Assembly (NCBI RefSeq): GCF_002019855.1
Contig: NZ_CM007717.1
Location: 6,271,750-6,335,749 of the forward strand
Length of the DNA: 64,000 bases
Origin: Streptomyces antibioticus
GTDB taxonomy: Bacteria; Actinomycetota; Actinomycetes; Streptomycetales; Streptomycetaceae
Direction of reading: 5' to 3'
Shown: positions 14,771-24,300 of the stretch, piece after piece
Layout of the letters: every line of letters begins with the position of its first letter
Position numbering within the stretch: the first letter of the stretch is position 1
The notes under the pieces: generated by a model
The model's input: the letters and a program-made list of their open reading frames with translations, nothing else
Told to the model about the DNA's origin: nothing
Databases searched by the model: none
Made by a program: the position numbers and the translations under genes

Positions 14771-15610
14771 GTGTCCATCGGCAACTCTCCTGAAGACGAG
14801 CGTCCGTTCGAAGACCCGTCCGAGGAAGTCCCCTTCTCGATCGGCCGTGCCCTGCGCGAGGCGCGCATCACGGCCGGGCTGACCGTCGACGACGTCAGCA
14901 CCGCCACCCGGGTCCGCATCGCCATCGTCCATGCCATCGAGGCGGACGACTTCGCCCCGTGCGGCGGAGACGTCTACGCGCGCGGGCACATCCGGACGCT
15001 GGCCAGGGCCGTCCACCTCGATCCGGCCCCGCTGATCGAGCGCTACGACGCCACCCACGGCGGCCGGCCCGCGCCGACCGCTCCCGCACCCCTGTTCGAG
15101 GCGGAACGCATCCGCCCCGAGCGCCGCGGCCCGAACTGGACCGCGGCGATGGTCGCCGCGATCGTCGCCGTGATCGGCTTCGTCGGCTTCACCGCGGTCA
15201 AGGGCGGCGACGACGGCGGCTCGAAGGAACAGGTCGCCGAGGGCGGCACCCCGGCGGCCAGCGCCACCGCCTCGCCCACCCCCAAGACCGAGAAGCCCGT
15301 CGACCAGAAGCCCGAGCCCTCCGACAGCGCCATCGCCGCGGCACCCCAGGACAAGGTGACCGTCCAGGTCAGCGCCACCGACGGCCGTAGCTGGATCTCC
15401 GCCAAGGACCACAACGGCCGGCTGCTCTTCGACGGCCTGCTCAAGCAGGGCGACTCCAAGACCTTCCAGGACAGCGAGAAGATCAATCTCGTCCTCGGTG
15501 ACGCCGGGGCGATCGACCTCTTCGTCAACGGCAAGAAGATCGAGGACGACTTCCGGCCGGGCGCCGTGGAGCGCCTGACCTACACCAAGGGTGACCCCCA
15601 GGCCGGGTAA
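14771..15610 (+). CDS. RodZ-like membrane-anchored helix-turn-helix protein
   Basis: The 279-residue protein has an N-terminal HTH_25 domain (about 20-85: FSIGRALREARITAGLTVDD, RIAIVHAIEADDF, VYARGHIRTLAR), a single transmembrane segment at about 125-148, a Ser/Thr/Pro/Lys-rich linker, and a DUF4115-type extracytoplasmic beta domain (about 195-275). This is the RodZ architecture; rod-shaped bacteria use it to tie MreB to the wall machinery. In actinomycetes the gene regularly sits between ftsK and rimO, and its role is less clear. Start GTG 14771 has a GAAAGG 7 nt upstream; an in-frame GTG at 14744 has no good ribosome binding site. The 256-bp gap before it holds no gene. Confidence 0.82.
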   Translation: MSIGNSPEDERPFEDPSEEVPFSIGRALREARITAGLTVDDVSTATRVRIAIVHAIEADDFAPCGGDVYARGHIRTLARAVHLDPAPLIERYDATHGGRPAPTAPAPLFEAERIRPERRGPNWTAAMVAAIVAVIGFVGFTAVKGGDDGGSKEQVAEGGTPAASATASPTPKTEKPVDQKPEPSDSAIAAAPQDKVTVQVSATDGRSWISAKDHNGRLLFDGLLKQGDSKTFQDSEKINLVLGDAGAIDLFVNGKKIEDDFRPGAVERLTYTKGDPQAG

Positions 15611-15635
15611 GGGCCGGTGGGTCCATGAGTCCGTA

Positions 15636-15662
15636 CGGGGTTGGCGAAGATCGCCAACCCCG
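15636..15662. terminator. Strong hairpin after the RodZ-like gene
   Basis: A perfect 12-bp stem (CGGGGTTGGCGA / TCGCCAACCCCG) with a 3-nt loop lies 26 bp after the stop codon and 40 bp before rimO. There is no T tract, as is common in this GC range. It separates the RodZ-like gene from the rimO-pgsA-cinA unit. Confidence 0.7.
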
Positions 15663-15702
15663 TCGACATTCGGTGTCGGTGGGACAAAGTAGTCTTGAGC
15701 CC

Positions 15703-17184
15703 ATGCCTGAACGCCGTACCGTCGCACTCGTCACCCTTGGCTGCGCCCGTAACGAGGTGGACTCGGAGGAGCTCGCAGGCCGTTTGGAGGCGGACGGCTG
15801 GCAGCTCGTCGAGGACGCCGAGGAAGCGGACGTCGCCGTCGTCAACACCTGTGGCTTCGTCGAAGCCGCCAAGAAGGACTCCGTCGACGCCCTCCTGGAG
15901 GCCAACGACCTCAAGGGTCACGGCCGGACCCAGGCCGTCGTCGCGGTGGGCTGCATGGCCGAGCGGTACGGCAAGGAACTGGCCGAGGCCCTCCCCGAGG
16001 CCGACGGCGTGCTCGGCTTCGACGACTACGCCGACATCTCCGACCGCCTCCAGACCATCCTGAACGGCGGCATCCACGCCTCCCACACCCCGCGCGACCG
16101 GCGCAAGCTGCTGCCGATCAGCCCGGCCGAGCGGCAGAGCGCGACCGACGTCGCCCTGCCCGGGCACGGCGCCCCCACGGACCTCCCGGCCGATCTGCCC
16201 GACGGTCTCGCGCCGCAGTCGGGCCCCCGCGCCCCGCTGCGCCGCCGGCTCGACGGCGCCCCGGTCGCCTCGGTCAAGCTCGCCTCCGGCTGCGACCGGC
16301 GCTGCTCCTTCTGCGCCATCCCGTCCTTCCGCGGCTCCTTCATCTCCCGCCGCCCAAGCGACGTGCTGAACGAGACGCGCTGGCTGGCCGAGCAGGGCGT
16401 CAAGGAGATCATGCTGGTCTCCGAGAACAACACGTCCTACGGCAAGGACCTCGGCGACATCCGCCTGCTGGAGTCCCTGCTGCCCGAGCTGGCCGACATC
16501 GACGGCCTGGAGCGGGTGCGGGTCAGCTACCTCCAGCCCGCCGAGATGCGGCCCGGCCTGATCGACGTGCTGACCTCCACGCCCAAGATCGCCCCCTACT
16601 TCGACCTCTCCTTCCAGCACTCCGCGCCCGGCGTGCTGCGCGCGATGCGCCGCTTCGGCGACACCGACCGCTTCCTGGAGCTGCTCGACACCATCCGGAG
16701 CAAGGCCCCGCAGGCGGGTGTCCGCTCCAACTTCATCGTCGGCTTCCCCGGCGAGTCCGAGAGCGACCTCGCCGAGCTGGAGCGCTTCCTGAACGGCGCC
16801 CGCCTGGACGCCATCGGCGTCTTCGGCTACTCCGACGAGGAGGGCACCGAGGCCGCGACCTACGGCGACAAGCTCGACGAGGAGATCGTCGCCGAGCGGC
16901 TCGCCCGGGTCTCCCGGCTCGCTGAGGAACTCGTCTCGCAGCGCGCCGAGGAGCGCCTCGGCGAGACCGTGCACGTCCTCGTCGAGTCCGTCGACGAGGA
17001 CGGCGTGTACGGCCGCGGCGAGCACCAGGCTCCGGAGACGGACGGCCAGGTGCTGCTCACGTCGGGCGAAGGTCTGAGCGTCGGCCGTATGGTCGAGGCG
17101 AAGGTGGTCGGGACGGAAGGTGTCGACCTGGTGGCCGAGCCTCTCCAGGGCTCGTTCGGGTGTAGTGAGGAGGCGGGCAGATGA
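15703..17184 (+). CDS. rimO: Ribosomal protein S12 methylthiotransferase RimO
   Basis: The 493-residue radical-SAM enzyme of the MiaB/RimO family methylthiolates an aspartate of ribosomal protein uS12. The N-terminal UPF0004 domain carries three cluster-binding cysteines (TLGCARNE, NTCGFVE, GCMAERYG). The radical SAM motif is CDRRCSFC at about residue 200, followed by a TRAM domain at the C-terminus. An insert of about 40 residues before the SAM domain (roughly 125-190, Pro/Arg-rich) is typical of actinobacterial RimO. RimO rather than MiaB is indicated by TLGCARN and ASGCDRRCSFCAIP, and a second paralogue (miaB) lies at 54010. ATG 15703 is used. The stop overlaps the pgsA start by 4 nt, indicating coupling. 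Confidence 0.95.
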   Translation: MPERRTVALVTLGCARNEVDSEELAGRLEADGWQLVEDAEEADVAVVNTCGFVEAAKKDSVDALLEANDLKGHGRTQAVVAVGCMAERYGKELAEALPEADGVLGFDDYADISDRLQTILNGGIHASHTPRDRRKLLPISPAERQSATDVALPGHGAPTDLPADLPDGLAPQSGPRAPLRRRLDGAPVASVKLASGCDRRCSFCAIPSFRGSFISRRPSDVLNETRWLAEQGVKEIMLVSENNTSYGKDLGDIRLLESLLPELADIDGLERVRVSYLQPAEMRPGLIDVLTSTPKIAPYFDLSFQHSAPGVLRAMRRFGDTDRFLELLDTIRSKAPQAGVRSNFIVGFPGESESDLAELERFLNGARLDAIGVFGYSDEEGTEAATYGDKLDEEIVAERLARVSRLAEELVSQRAEERLGETVHVLVESVDEDGVYGRGEHQAPETDGQVLLTSGEGLSVGRMVEAKVVGTEGVDLVAEPLQGSFGCSEEAGR

Positions 17185-18014
17185 CGGGTGTTCCGGCGTC
17201 GGCCGCGGGCGGCTCCGCGCGGGCGAAGGCGACCGCGCCCGCCGCGGACGTGTCGGACGCGTCGGATGTCTCAGGCGCTTCGGGCGCCGGGGTGTCCGCC
17301 GCCGTGACCGGCCGTTCTTCTTCGTCCTCCTCCGGTCCTGCCACTGGTCCTGACACCGACGGCTCCGCCGGGAAGGCTCCGCGGGGCAAGAAGATCGCCG
17401 CCGCGGCCGTCAACCAGGCGAGCGTCTGGAACATCGCCAATCTGCTGACGATGCTCCGGCTGATCCTGGTGCCCGGCTTCGTCGCCCTGATGCTGGCCGA
17501 CGGCGGGTACGACCCCGCGTGGCGGTCCCTCGCCTGGGCGGCCTTCGCGATCGCCATGATCACCGACCTGTTCGACGGGCACCTCGCGCGGACGTACAAC
17601 CTCGTCACCGACTTCGGGAAGATCGCCGACCCCATCGCCGACAAGGCGATCATGGGAGCCGCGCTCATCTGCCTCTCGTACCTCGGCGACCTGCCGTGGT
17701 GGGTGACGATCGTGATCCTCGGCCGGGAACTCGGGATCACGCTCCTGCGTTTCATCGTCATCCGGTACGGAGTGATCCCGGCGAGCCGGGGCGGCAAGCT
17801 CAAGACGCTCACCCAGGGCGTGGCCGTCGGGATGTACGTCCTGGCGCTCACCGGATGGCTGGCCACACTGCGGTGGTGGGTGATGGCCGCGGCCGTCGTC
17901 CTGACCGTCGTGACCGGGCTCGACTATGTGAGACAGGCCATTGTGCTGCGCCGCCAGGGAATCGCCGCGCGCCGGGCCGCTACGCAGGAGACCACGGAGG
18001 AGAACCAAGCGTGA
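17181..18014 (+). CDS. pgsA: CDP-diacylglycerol-glycerol-3-phosphate 3-phosphatidyltransferase (PgsA)
   Basis: The 277-residue membrane enzyme belongs to the CDP-alcohol phosphotransferase family. The signature runs DG-x2-AR-x8-G-x3-D-x3-D (DGHLARTYNLVTDFGKIADP, near residues 130-150). About 70 N-terminal residues are Ala/Ser/Gly-rich and probably disordered. Several hydrophobic helices follow (LRLILVPGFVALML, WWVTIVILGRELGITLL, MYVLALTGWLATL). It makes phosphatidylglycerophosphate, or in actinobacteria possibly phosphatidylinositol-type lipids; two or more paralogues usually exist and the exact alcohol acceptor cannot be read here. GAGGAGG lies 7 nt before ATG 17181. It overlaps rimO (ATGA) and cinA (GTGA), so rimO-pgsA-cinA is one translationally coupled unit. 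Confidence 0.9.
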   Translation: MTGVPASAAGGSARAKATAPAADVSDASDVSGASGAGVSAAVTGRSSSSSSGPATGPDTDGSAGKAPRGKKIAAAAVNQASVWNIANLLTMLRLILVPGFVALMLADGGYDPAWRSLAWAAFAIAMITDLFDGHLARTYNLVTDFGKIADPIADKAIMGAALICLSYLGDLPWWVTIVILGRELGITLLRFIVIRYGVIPASRGGKLKTLTQGVAVGMYVLALTGWLATLRWWVMAAAVVLTVVTGLDYVRQAIVLRRQGIAARRAATQETTEENQA

Positions 18015-18556
18015 CATCCACGGCCACTGACGTGGTGCGACTACTCACGGTGAACGGCGGGACGCTTGCCGTGGCCGAGTCGCTGACCGGTGGCCTGGTT
18101 GCGGCGGAGATCACATCGGTCCCCGGGGCATCCAAAGTCTTCCGGGGGTCGGTCACGGCCTACGCCACCGCCCTCAAGCACGAGCTGCTCGGGGTCGACG
18201 CCGATCTGCTGGCCGCCCGTGGAGCCGTGGATCCGCAGGTCGCGGCCCAGATGGCGGCCGGAGTGCGCAAGGCGCTGGGCGCCGACTGGGGGGTCGCGAC
18301 CACCGGAGTGGCCGGCCCGGACGCCCAGGACGGACAGCCCGTCGGGACCGTCTTCGTGGCCGTCGACGGCCCGTCCGGGGCCGCGTCCGGTTCCGCCTCT
18401 GGCGGAAAAGTGGAGGCCCTGCGGTTGAACGGCGACCGCGCGGAAATTCGTAGAGAGAGTGTACGGAGCGTACTCGCACTGCTCCTGAGGGAGCTCGCGG
18501 GCGAACAGACCGGGAATGAGCGGGCACAGGATACGGAACAGAACGGGGGGTTTTGA
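18011..18556 (+). CDS. cinA: CinA C-terminal domain protein (nicotinamide-nucleotide amidohydrolase family)
   Basis: The 181-residue protein consists only of the CinA C-terminal domain: TLAVAESLTGGLVAAEI, GSVTAYATALKHELLGV and GVATTGVAGPDAQDGQPVGT are diagnostic. The domain deamidates NMN to NaMN in characterised members. The N-terminal MoaB-like half of E. coli-type CinA is absent, which is usual for this actinobacterial locus. GTG 18011 overlaps the pgsA stop by 4 nt. A short Gly/Ser insertion (about 118-130) precedes the last strands, and the C-terminal 20 residues are polar. Confidence 0.9.
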   Translation: MTSTATDVVRLLTVNGGTLAVAESLTGGLVAAEITSVPGASKVFRGSVTAYATALKHELLGVDADLLAARGAVDPQVAAQMAAGVRKALGADWGVATTGVAGPDAQDGQPVGTVFVAVDGPSGAASGSASGGKVEALRLNGDRAEIRRESVRSVLALLLRELAGEQTGNERAQDTEQNGGF

Positions 18557-18665
18557 TGTTTGCAGCCCTGAGTGAACACGACATCGCTCCCCGCACGGCC
18601 GCAGCGCGAGGCGGTACGGTGGGGCGTGAAGGATGCGGCTACGCGGTCCGAGGAGGGAGCCACCG

Positions 18666-19046
18666 ATGATTCTGCTCCGTCGCCTGCTGGGTGACGTGCT
18701 GCGTCGGCAGCGCCAGCGCCAGGGCCGTACTCTGCGCGAAGTCTCCTCGTCCGCCCGAGTCTCACTCGGCTATCTCTCCGAGGTGGAGCGGGGGCAGAAG
18801 GAGGCATCCTCCGAGCTGCTGTCCGCCATCTGCGACGCGCTGGACGTACGGATGTCCGAGCTCATGCGAGAAGTGAGCGACGAACTCGCCCTCGCCGAGC
18901 TGGCCCAGTCCGCTGCGGCCACCCCCAGTGAGCCTGTGCCCACGTCGGTTCGCCCGATGCTGGGTTCCGTGTCGGTGACCGGTGTGCCGCCGGAGCGAGT
19001 GACCATCAAGGCACCCGCCGAGGCGGTAGACGTGGTCGCCGCGTAG
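18666..19046 (+). CDS. clgR: XRE-family regulator ClgR of clp protease genes
   Basis: The 126-residue protein has an N-terminal XRE helix-turn-helix (residues 8-65: LGDVLRRQRQRQGRTLREVS, SLGYLSEVERGQKEASSE, LCDAL-type helix) and a short acidic then Val/Pro-rich tail ending in VVAA. The order pgsA-cinA-clgR is conserved in actinobacteria, and ClgR activates clpP1P2, clpC and lon-type genes in Streptomyces. Work in S. lividans reported that the C-terminal Ala-Ala makes ClgR a ClpP substrate; the terminal AA here fits that feedback. ATG 18666 is preceded by AGGAGGG; a frame extension to 18633 lacks a ribosome binding site. There is a 109-bp gap after cinA, so it may have its own promoter. Confidence 0.88.
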   Translation: MILLRRLLGDVLRRQRQRQGRTLREVSSSARVSLGYLSEVERGQKEASSELLSAICDALDVRMSELMREVSDELALAELAQSAAATPSEPVPTSVRPMLGSVSVTGVPPERVTIKAPAEAVDVVAA

Positions 19047-19102
19047 GTTCACGCGCGTGGGCGCCTGAGCGGCCACGTGTGAGTGTGAAGATCAGTGTGA
19101 GG

Positions 19103-19154
19103 CCCCGGCCGGGGTTCTCCGGGAAGATCCCGGAGAGGTGCGGTCGGGGTTTTT
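19103..19154 (+). terminator. Two-tier hairpin terminator after clgR
   Basis: The outer arms CCCCGGCC (19103-19110) and GGTCGGGG pair, and inside them TCTCCGGGA-AGA-TCCCGGAGA pairs perfectly. A TTTTT tract follows at 19150-19154. It ends the pgsA/cinA/clgR transcript region and is one of few terminators here with a U tail. Confidence 0.8.
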
Positions 19155-19264
19155 CGCATTGTCGGGGGCGTGCGGGGGCGGGGCGGCTTTCCGGGTGCGA
19201 TTGCCGGTGCCGGGGGTTGCGGTCATCGTGGAGGGGCCCGAGGGCTCGGCGTGGAGGTGAGGCC

Positions 19265-19687
19265 ATGGAGGGCTGGATAGTGCGCCGGGCGGCCGCTGTG
19301 GGGCTCGGCGCGGTGTGGTGGTGGGCCGCGATCCGCTGGGCGGTGGCACCCGACGCCGGTGTGCTGGAGGGAGCGGTGGCCGCGGGCGGGTGGGGGCTGA
19401 GTCTGCTGCCGGTGCACTGTGTGGCCAAGGCACGGGCCGCCGGGGCGGTGGCTGCGGGGCGGTGGGGGGCGGCTTGGCGGGCGGGTTCCGCGAGGGCCGG
19501 GGCGGGGGCTTCGAGCGCTGGGGCGGGGGCTGGTGCGGGGGCTTCGAGCGCGGGTGCGGGTGCTGCTGCGGGGATGGAGGCCGGTCCCGGGGTCGGGGGC
19601 GGGGCCGGGCCGGGGGCCGGGGATCAGGCAGGTGTCACCAGGGCATGGCCACGCCGCCGTTCGGGCGGAGGATCTGGCCCGTCGTGA
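19265..19687 (+). CDS. Small hypothetical protein with hydrophobic N-terminus and Ala/Gly-rich tail
   Basis: The 140-residue frame starts at ATG 19265 behind GGAGGTGAG, a convincing ribosome binding site. Residues 1-55 hold two hydrophobic stretches (VGLGAVWWWAAIRWAV and GGWGLSLLPVHCVA) suggestive of membrane association. The rest is low-complexity Ala/Gly/Ser with a repeated ASSAGAGAGAG-like unit. The 3' end overlaps the convergent SDR gene by 53 bp, so the true end of the protein may have been extended by drift. No family is recognised. Confidence 0.5.
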   Translation: MEGWIVRRAAAVGLGAVWWWAAIRWAVAPDAGVLEGAVAAGGWGLSLLPVHCVAKARAAGAVAAGRWGAAWRAGSARAGAGASSAGAGAGAGASSAGAGAAAGMEAGPGVGGGAGPGAGDQAGVTRAWPRRRSGGGSGPS

Positions 19688-20399
19688 AGGCCGACGCGTC
19701 CGACGCCAGGTGCAGGACGGCGTGTGCCACCTCCTCGGGGGCGCCCACGCGGCCCAGGGGTGACATGCGGGACATGAGCGCCTCGGTGTGCTCCTGTGCG
19801 CCGGCGTCGTGGCGGTCGGTCATCGGGGTGCGGATCCAGCCCGGCGCAACCGCGTTGACCCGGATGCCGTACCGGCCGACCTCGTTCGCGAGGGTCTTGG
19901 TGAGCTGGACCACGGCCGCCTTGGCGGCCCCGTAGCAGAGCAGACCGGGTCCGCCGGTGTCCACGGCGCCGGAGGCCATGGTCACGATGCTGCCGCCGCT
20001 GTCGTGCGCGATCATCATGCGGGCGGCCTCCTGGCAGGCGTACAGCACCCCCTTGAAATTGACGTCCAGGACCCGGTCGAGGTCCTCGTCGCGGGTCTCC
20101 AGGACCGGACTGCTGTGCATGATCCCGGCGACGGCGACCATCACGTCCACCCGCTCACAGGAACCGACGGCCTGCCGGATCTGGACCCGGTCGGTGACGT
20201 CGAGGTGGTGGGTGCGGGCGATTCCGCCCTGGGCCTTGATGAGGGTCGCCGTCTCGTGCAGGCCCGCCGCGTCGAGGTCCGCGCCGTGCACGGTGGCGCC
20301 TGCCTGGGCGAGCAGTACGGCGCAGGCGCGGCCGATCCCGCTCGCCGCGCCGGTGACGAACGCGGTGCGCCCGGTGAGGTCGTACGCCTTCACGGCCAT
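19635..20399 (-). CDS. Short-chain dehydrogenase/reductase
   Basis: The 254-residue classical SDR has cofactor motif VTGAASGIG (residues 13-21), NNAG-equivalent VAVAGIM, catalytic Ser in TMASGAV and catalytic Y-x3-K in CYGAAKAA, and the PG motif VAPGWIRTPMTD. GADLDAAG after beta-2 favours NAD(H). The substrate is unknown. It starts 32 bp downstream of nei2 on the same strand, so the two may be cotranscribed. ATG 20399 is used; longer frames run into nei2. It overlaps the convergent small gene at its 3' end. Confidence 0.85.
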   Translation of the reverse strand: MAVKAYDLTGRTAFVTGAASGIGRACAVLLAQAGATVHGADLDAAGLHETATLIKAQGGIARTHHLDVTDRVQIRQAVGSCERVDVMVAVAGIMHSSPVLETRDEDLDRVLDVNFKGVLYACQEAARMMIAHDSGGSIVTMASGAVDTGGPGLLCYGAAKAAVVQLTKTLANEVGRYGIRVNAVAPGWIRTPMTDRHDAGAQEHTEALMSRMSPLGRVGAPEEVAHAVLHLASDASAFTTGQILRPNGGVAMPW

Positions 20400-20431
20400 G
20401 AAGGGACGGTACGAGTGTTTCTGACGGATCG

Positions 20432-21274
20432 TCAATCGGTCGGTGACGGTCGGACGCGGCGGGCCTGCGGGGAGCCCGGTGCCGGGGCCGGGCCCTGCTG
20501 GCAGTGCGGGCACCAGTAGGTGGGGCGCTCGCGGGAGCCGTCGCCCTGGTCGGCGACGCGCACGGGGGTGCCGCAGCGCAGACAGGGGCGGCGCGCGCGG
20601 CCGTAGACGAACAGGTCCTGGCCGCGGCGGCCGGTGGTGCTGCGGACCGGGTGGTCGCGGTTGGCCTCCAGGAGACGTTGGGCGAGCGGGGCCAGTTTCG
20701 CGGCGCGGTCGGCGGGGAGCGCGCCGATCGGGAGCCATGGGGTGACGCCGAGCAGGAAACAGAGTTCGCTCTTGTAGACGTTGCCGATGCCGGCGAGATT
20801 GCGCTGGTCGAGGAGGGCCTCGCCGAGCGGGCGGGCGGGGTCGGCGAGCAGGTTGGCGAGGGCCTGGTCGGGGTCCCAGCCGGGGCCCAGGAGGTCGGGG
20901 CCCAGGTGGCCGACGACTCGCTGCTCCTCGCTGGTGCGCAGCAGTTCGAGGACGGGGAGGCGGTAGCCGACGGCCGTGCGGTCGTGGGTGCCGAGGATCG
21001 CGCGGATCTGGTGACCGGGGCCGCCGGTCCAGCGCTGGTCGTGGGCGTAGATCTTCCAGGAGCCGTCCATCCGCAGATGCGAATGGAGCGTGAGGCCGCC
21101 CTCGACACGGGTGAGGAGGTGCTTCCCTCGCGGGGTGACGTCCAGGACGGAGCGGCCGGTGAGGTCGGCCGTGGCGTACTTCGGCACGCGCAGGTCGGAG
21201 CGGGTCAGCACCTTGCCCGCGAGGGCGCCGTGCAGCCGCGCCGCCGCCTGCCAGACCGTGTCACCTTCGGGCAT
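20432..21274 (-). CDS. nei2: Endonuclease VIII-like DNA glycosylase Nei2
   Basis: The 280-residue bifunctional DNA glycosylase/AP lyase has the N-terminal PEGDTV motif (catalytic Pro2 and Glu3 after Met removal, Nei rather than Fpg type). The helix-two-turn-helix segment is LLDQRNLAGIGNVYKSELCF, and the C-terminal zinc finger is CLRCGTPV...CPHC. It removes oxidised pyrimidines. It lies 62 bp downstream of lhr on the same strand. In M. tuberculosis nei (Rv3297) is likewise next to lhr (Rv3296), so this looks like a conserved repair pair. Confidence 0.92.
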   Translation of the reverse strand: MPEGDTVWQAAARLHGALAGKVLTRSDLRVPKYATADLTGRSVLDVTPRGKHLLTRVEGGLTLHSHLRMDGSWKIYAHDQRWTGGPGHQIRAILGTHDRTAVGYRLPVLELLRTSEEQRVVGHLGPDLLGPGWDPDQALANLLADPARPLGEALLDQRNLAGIGNVYKSELCFLLGVTPWLPIGALPADRAAKLAPLAQRLLEANRDHPVRSTTGRRGQDLFVYGRARRPCLRCGTPVRVADQGDGSRERPTYWCPHCQQGPAPAPGSPQARRVRPSPTD

Positions 21275-21336
21275 GGGTCAAGGGTGGCACGGTGAGGAAG
21301 GGCGGCACGGCGAGAAGGGGTGAGGGCGGGTGGCGG

Positions 21337-24300
21337 TCATGGGCGGAGGCGCAGCCCTCTGGGGGTGGCGATGAAGCCCGCTCCTTCCAGGAGAGTGCCG
21401 AGGGGGGAGGTCAGGGCCGAGGCGCCGTTGACCCGCTCCACGGTGATCGTGCCGAGCGAGCCCGCGCGGGCGGCCGCGGCGAGGGCCTCGGCCGCGCTGT
21501 GCAGCCGGGGATCGTCGGTCGGGGACTCCTCGCCGCCGGGGGCGGAGGGCCAGGCCAGCAGGGTCTTGCCGCCGCGCTCCATGTAGAGCGTCAGCTCGCC
21601 GTCGACGAGCACCACCAGGGAGCCCGCCTTGCGGCCCGGCTTGTGCCCGGCACCGGTCGGGGGCTCGGGCCAGGACAGGGCCGCGCCGTACGCGTTGGCC
21701 GGGTCGGCGGCGGCGAGCACGAGCGCCCGGGAAGCGGCGGAGTCGTCGCGGGTACGGCGGCGGCGGTCGGCGTGGGGCGCGTAGGCGGAGGAGTACGGCG
21801 AGGGGGCGGGGCCCTGGTCGTACGGAGATGCCGGGCCGCCGCCACGGGGGCCGCCCGCGCCGGGGGAGGCGAAGGGGTCGTCGAGACCTGCCGCGTCCCA
21901 GGAGAGGTCCTCGGCGGGGAAGTCGCCCGGGAAGCGGCCGTCGGGGGAGCCGTCGGAGGCGGGCGCCGCACCGGGAAGGGGCTCGCCCCGGTCGCGCGCG
22001 TTGGCCACCGCGCGCAGACGGTCCACGGCGCCGTCCATCGCGAACTGGGCCGCGCCCAGGCCCTCGACGACATAGCCGCGCCGGGCCTGGCCGCTCTCCT
22101 CGAACACGGACAGGACCCGGTACGTCGCCGAGAAGCCGCCCTCGATGCCCTCGGCGGCGACCGCGCCCCTGGTCACCACGCCGTGCCGGTCGAGGAGCGT
22201 GCGGGCTACGGCGTGGGCGCGGACGGTGGGGTCGGGCTCCAGCGCCGGGAGCAGGGACCAGCGGCCCGCGACGGTGGGAGGGCCGGTGCGGGAGGCGGTG
22301 CGGGCGCCGGAGGCCAGGGAGCCGTACCGGCCGCGCGGGACCGTGCGTCTGGCGCGGTGGGCCGTGGCACCGGCCGTGCGGCCCGAGCCCAGCAGGGAAC
22401 GCATCGGGGCGAGCGTGTCGTTGGTGAGCCGGCCGGACCAGGCCAGGTCCCAGACGGCGTCGGCGAGTTGGGGCTCGGTGACGTCCGGGTGGGTGGTGGC
22501 CCGGATCTGGTCGGCGATCTGACGGAAGAACAGGCCGTAGCCGCCGGACAGGGTGTCCAGCACGGACTGGTGCAGTGCCGTCAGCTCCAAGGGGTGGGGC
22601 GGTGGCAGGAGAAGGGGCGCCGCGTCCGCCATGTAGAGGGAGACCCAGCCGTCCTTGCCGGGGAGGGCGCCCGCGCCGGCCCAGACGACCTCGCCGGCCG
22701 AGGTGAGTTCGTCGAGCATCGCCGGGGTGTAGTCCCGCACGCGGGACGGCAGGACCAGCTTCTCCAGGGCCGAGGCGGGTACCGACGCGCCCTGGAGCTG
22801 CTCGACGGCCCGCGCCAGACCGTCGACGCCGCGCAGGGAGTGGCCCTTGCCGATGTGCTGCCACTGGGGCAGGAACTGGGCGAGGGCGGGCGGCGGCACG
22901 GGCTCGAGTTCGTGCCGCAGGGCGGCCAGGGAGCGGCGGCGCAGCCGGCGCAGCACGGTCGCGTCGCACCACTCCTGGCCGATGCCCGCCGGATGGAACT
23001 CGCCCTGGACGACGCGTCCGGCGGCCGCGAGCCGCTGGAGGGCGCCGTCGGTGACCGCGACGCCCAGACCGAAGCGGGCCGCCGCGCTCGTGGAGGTGAA
23101 CGGGCCGTGGGTGCGCGCGTGCCGGGCCAGGAGGTCGCCGAGGGGGTCCTTCACGGGCTCGGTGAAGGCTTCCGGCACCCCCACCGGAAGTGCGGTGCCG
23201 AGCGCGTCACGCAGTCGGCCCGCGTCCTCGATCGCGGCCCAGTGGTCGGCGCCGGAGATCCGGACCCTGATCGCGCGCCGGGCCCGGGCCAGTTCAGGCG
23301 CCCACGCCGGTTCGGCGCCGCGCTCGGCGAGTTCGGCGTCGGTGAGCGGGCCCAGGAGGCGCAGCAGGTCCGCGACGCCCTCGGCGTCCTTCACCCGCCG
23401 GTCCTCGGTGAGCCACTGGAGTTCACGCTCCAGCTCGGTGAGGACCTCGGCGTCGAGCAGTTCGCGCAGCTCCGCCTGGCCGAGCAGCTCGGCCAGGAGC
23501 CGCGAGTCCAGGGAGAGCGCGGCGGCGCGGCGCTCGGCGAGCGGTGAGTCGCCCTCGTAGAGGAACTGGGCGACGTAGCCGAAGAGCAGGGAGCGGGCGA
23601 ACGGGGAGGGTTCCGGGGTGGTGACCTCGACCAGGCGGACCTTGCGGGACTCCAGGTCGCCCATCAGCTCCACGAGCCCGGGGACGTCGAAGACGTCCTG
23701 GAGGCACTCGCGGACCGCCTCCAGGACGATCGGGAAGGAACCGAACTCGCTCGCCACCTCCAGCAGTTGCGCCGCGCGCTGGCGCTGCTGCCACAGCGGG
23801 GTGCGCCGGCCGGGGCTGCGGCGCGGGAGCAGCAGCGCGCGGGCGGCGCACTCGCGGAAGCGGGCCGCGAACAGTGCCGAGCCGCCGACCTGGTCGGTGA
23901 CGATCCGGTCGACCTCGCCCTTGTCGAAGAGGACGTCGGCCGCGCCGACGGGGGCCTGCTCGGCGTCGTACTCCGTGCCGGTCTTGCGGGGTTCCTGGTC
24001 CAGCAGGTCCAGGCCCATGAGGTCGGCGTCCGGCAGCCGCAGCACGATGCCGTCGTCGGCGTGCATGACCTGGGCGTCCATGCCGTACCGCTCGGAGAGC
24101 TTGGCGCCGAGGGCGAGGGCCCAGGGGGCGTGGACCTGGGCGCCGAAGGGGGAGTGGACGACGACCCGCCAGTCGCCCAGTTCGTCACGGAAGCGCTCCA
24201 CGACGATCGTGCGGTCGTCCGGGACATGGCCGCACGCCTCGCGCTGTTCGTCGAGGTAGGCGAGCACATTGTCGGCCGCCCAGGCGTCCAGGCCCGCGGT

